Source: Planctomycetota bacterium | Lineage (GTDB): Bacteria; Planctomycetota; UBA1135 | Length of the DNA stretch: 5,761 nucleotides | Assembly: GCA_003501525.1 (NCBI GenBank) | Contig: DNPI01000079.1 | Coordinates: 1 to 5,761 of the forward strand | Direction of reading: 5' to 3' | In this document: piece after piece, positions 5,496 through 5,761 of the stretch | Layout of the letters: each line of letters begins with the position of its first letter | How positions within the stretch are numbered: position 1 is the first letter of the stretch | The notes under the pieces: generated by a model | What the model saw: only the letters and a program-made list of their open reading frames with translations | What the model was told of the DNA's origin: nothing | Databases searched by the model: none | Program-made: the position numbers and the translations under genes

Positions 5496-5761
5496 TTATT
5501 GCACAATTGCCTGAACTCCATTGGATGGAGTCCACGGCTGAGTACCAACACGCTCTAACGCCTGAAGCCAAACAGTAGAGCCCACTAATCCGGCAGGCAC
5601 AGCCACAGCAAGAAAAGCTTGTCCCGAAATATCTGGTGCCACAGAACCTAAGTTATGGATAGGTGAACTCAAACTAACAGAAACATTAATCCAAGCTAGG
5701 TATGTAGGGCCAGGGCCTTGAAGAGAAGCTCCAAAAACAACTAAATCCCCGACACCTCCCA
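5496..5761 (-). CDS. C-terminal end of a probable secreted protein (cut by window edge)
   Basis: The minus-strand frame is open from the right edge to a TAA at 5498-5496 and gives 87 residues; the start and most of the gene lie outside the window. The other two minus-strand frames have early stops, which supports this one. The visible part has alternating hydrophobic and small polar residues, is rich in Val, Ser and Gly, has almost no charge, and ends with a VPAGLVGSTVWLQALE stretch followed by SNGVQAIV. This looks like the short C-terminal beta-sandwich that ends many large secreted proteins of planctomycetes; the resemblance is from memory and no function can be assigned. Its stop is 4 bases from the stop of the convergent oxidoreductase, so any terminator for either gene must lie in the other's coding sequence. 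Confidence 0.7.
   Translation of the reverse strand, partial: GGVGDLVVFGASLQGPGPTYLAWINVSVSLSSPIHNLGSVAPDISGQAFLAVAVPAGLVGSTVWLQALERVGTQPWTPSNGVQAIVQ

Noticed and set aside
5515..5531. Perfect 7-bp inverted repeat with a 3-base loop (ACTCCAT-TGG-ATGGAGT) 24 bases after the oxidoreductase stop, considered as its terminator.
   Set aside because: No T tract follows on the plus strand, the stem is short, and it lies in coding sequence of the convergent gene.
1..5761. Searched for CRISPR arrays, tRNA or rRNA genes, transposases, toxin-antitoxin pairs and defence genes.
   Set aside because: No repeat-spacer pattern, no cloverleaf or rRNA-like sequence, and no open frame with such motifs; nearly all of the window is taken by six metabolic or secreted-protein genes.

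Overview
The window most resembles the genome of a member of the Planctomycetota (or the wider PVC group), probably environmental. The pointers are the protein types: a Tat-exported Gfo/Idh/MocA oxidoreductase, an esterase joined to a DUF1080/LamG-like beta-sandwich, a DUF3500 protein, and two edge genes that look like the large secreted proteins of uncultivated marine planctomycetes. Clear Shine-Dalgarno sequences are scarce, which fits. No rRNA or other taxonomic marker is present, so this is inference from gene content.

Layout. Coding density is very high: six protein genes, no gap longer than 27 bases, and no RNA gene, CRISPR array, transposase or integrase seen. Reading leftward (minus strand) from 4150 are four closely spaced genes: an exported esterase with a C-terminal jelly-roll domain (4150-2402), an exported SurE-type nucleotidase (2374-1508), a DUF3500 protein (1499-486) and the N-terminal part of an unknown cysteine-containing secreted protein (459 to the left edge). 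Gaps of 27, 8 and 26 bases suggest one transcript, at least for the first three. On the plus strand a Tat-signal Gfo/Idh/MocA oxidoreductase (4172-5491) starts only 21 bases from the esterase start and ends 4 bases from the stop of a sixth, minus-strand gene that enters from the right edge (5761-5496).

How the genes may work together. All five proteins whose N-terminus is visible carry an export signal (four Sec-like, one Tat), so the cluster appears to act outside the cytoplasm. Ester hydrolysis, phosphate-ester hydrolysis, sugar oxidoreduction and a possible carbohydrate-binding jelly roll would suit breakdown of a modified polysaccharide or organophosphate, but nothing in the sequence fixes a substrate.

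The most unusual feature is the 21-base divergent gap. It holds overlapping, nearly symmetric -10-like hexamers on opposite strands, placed so that both transcripts could begin at or very near the start codons. I found no clear new defence or mobile system.
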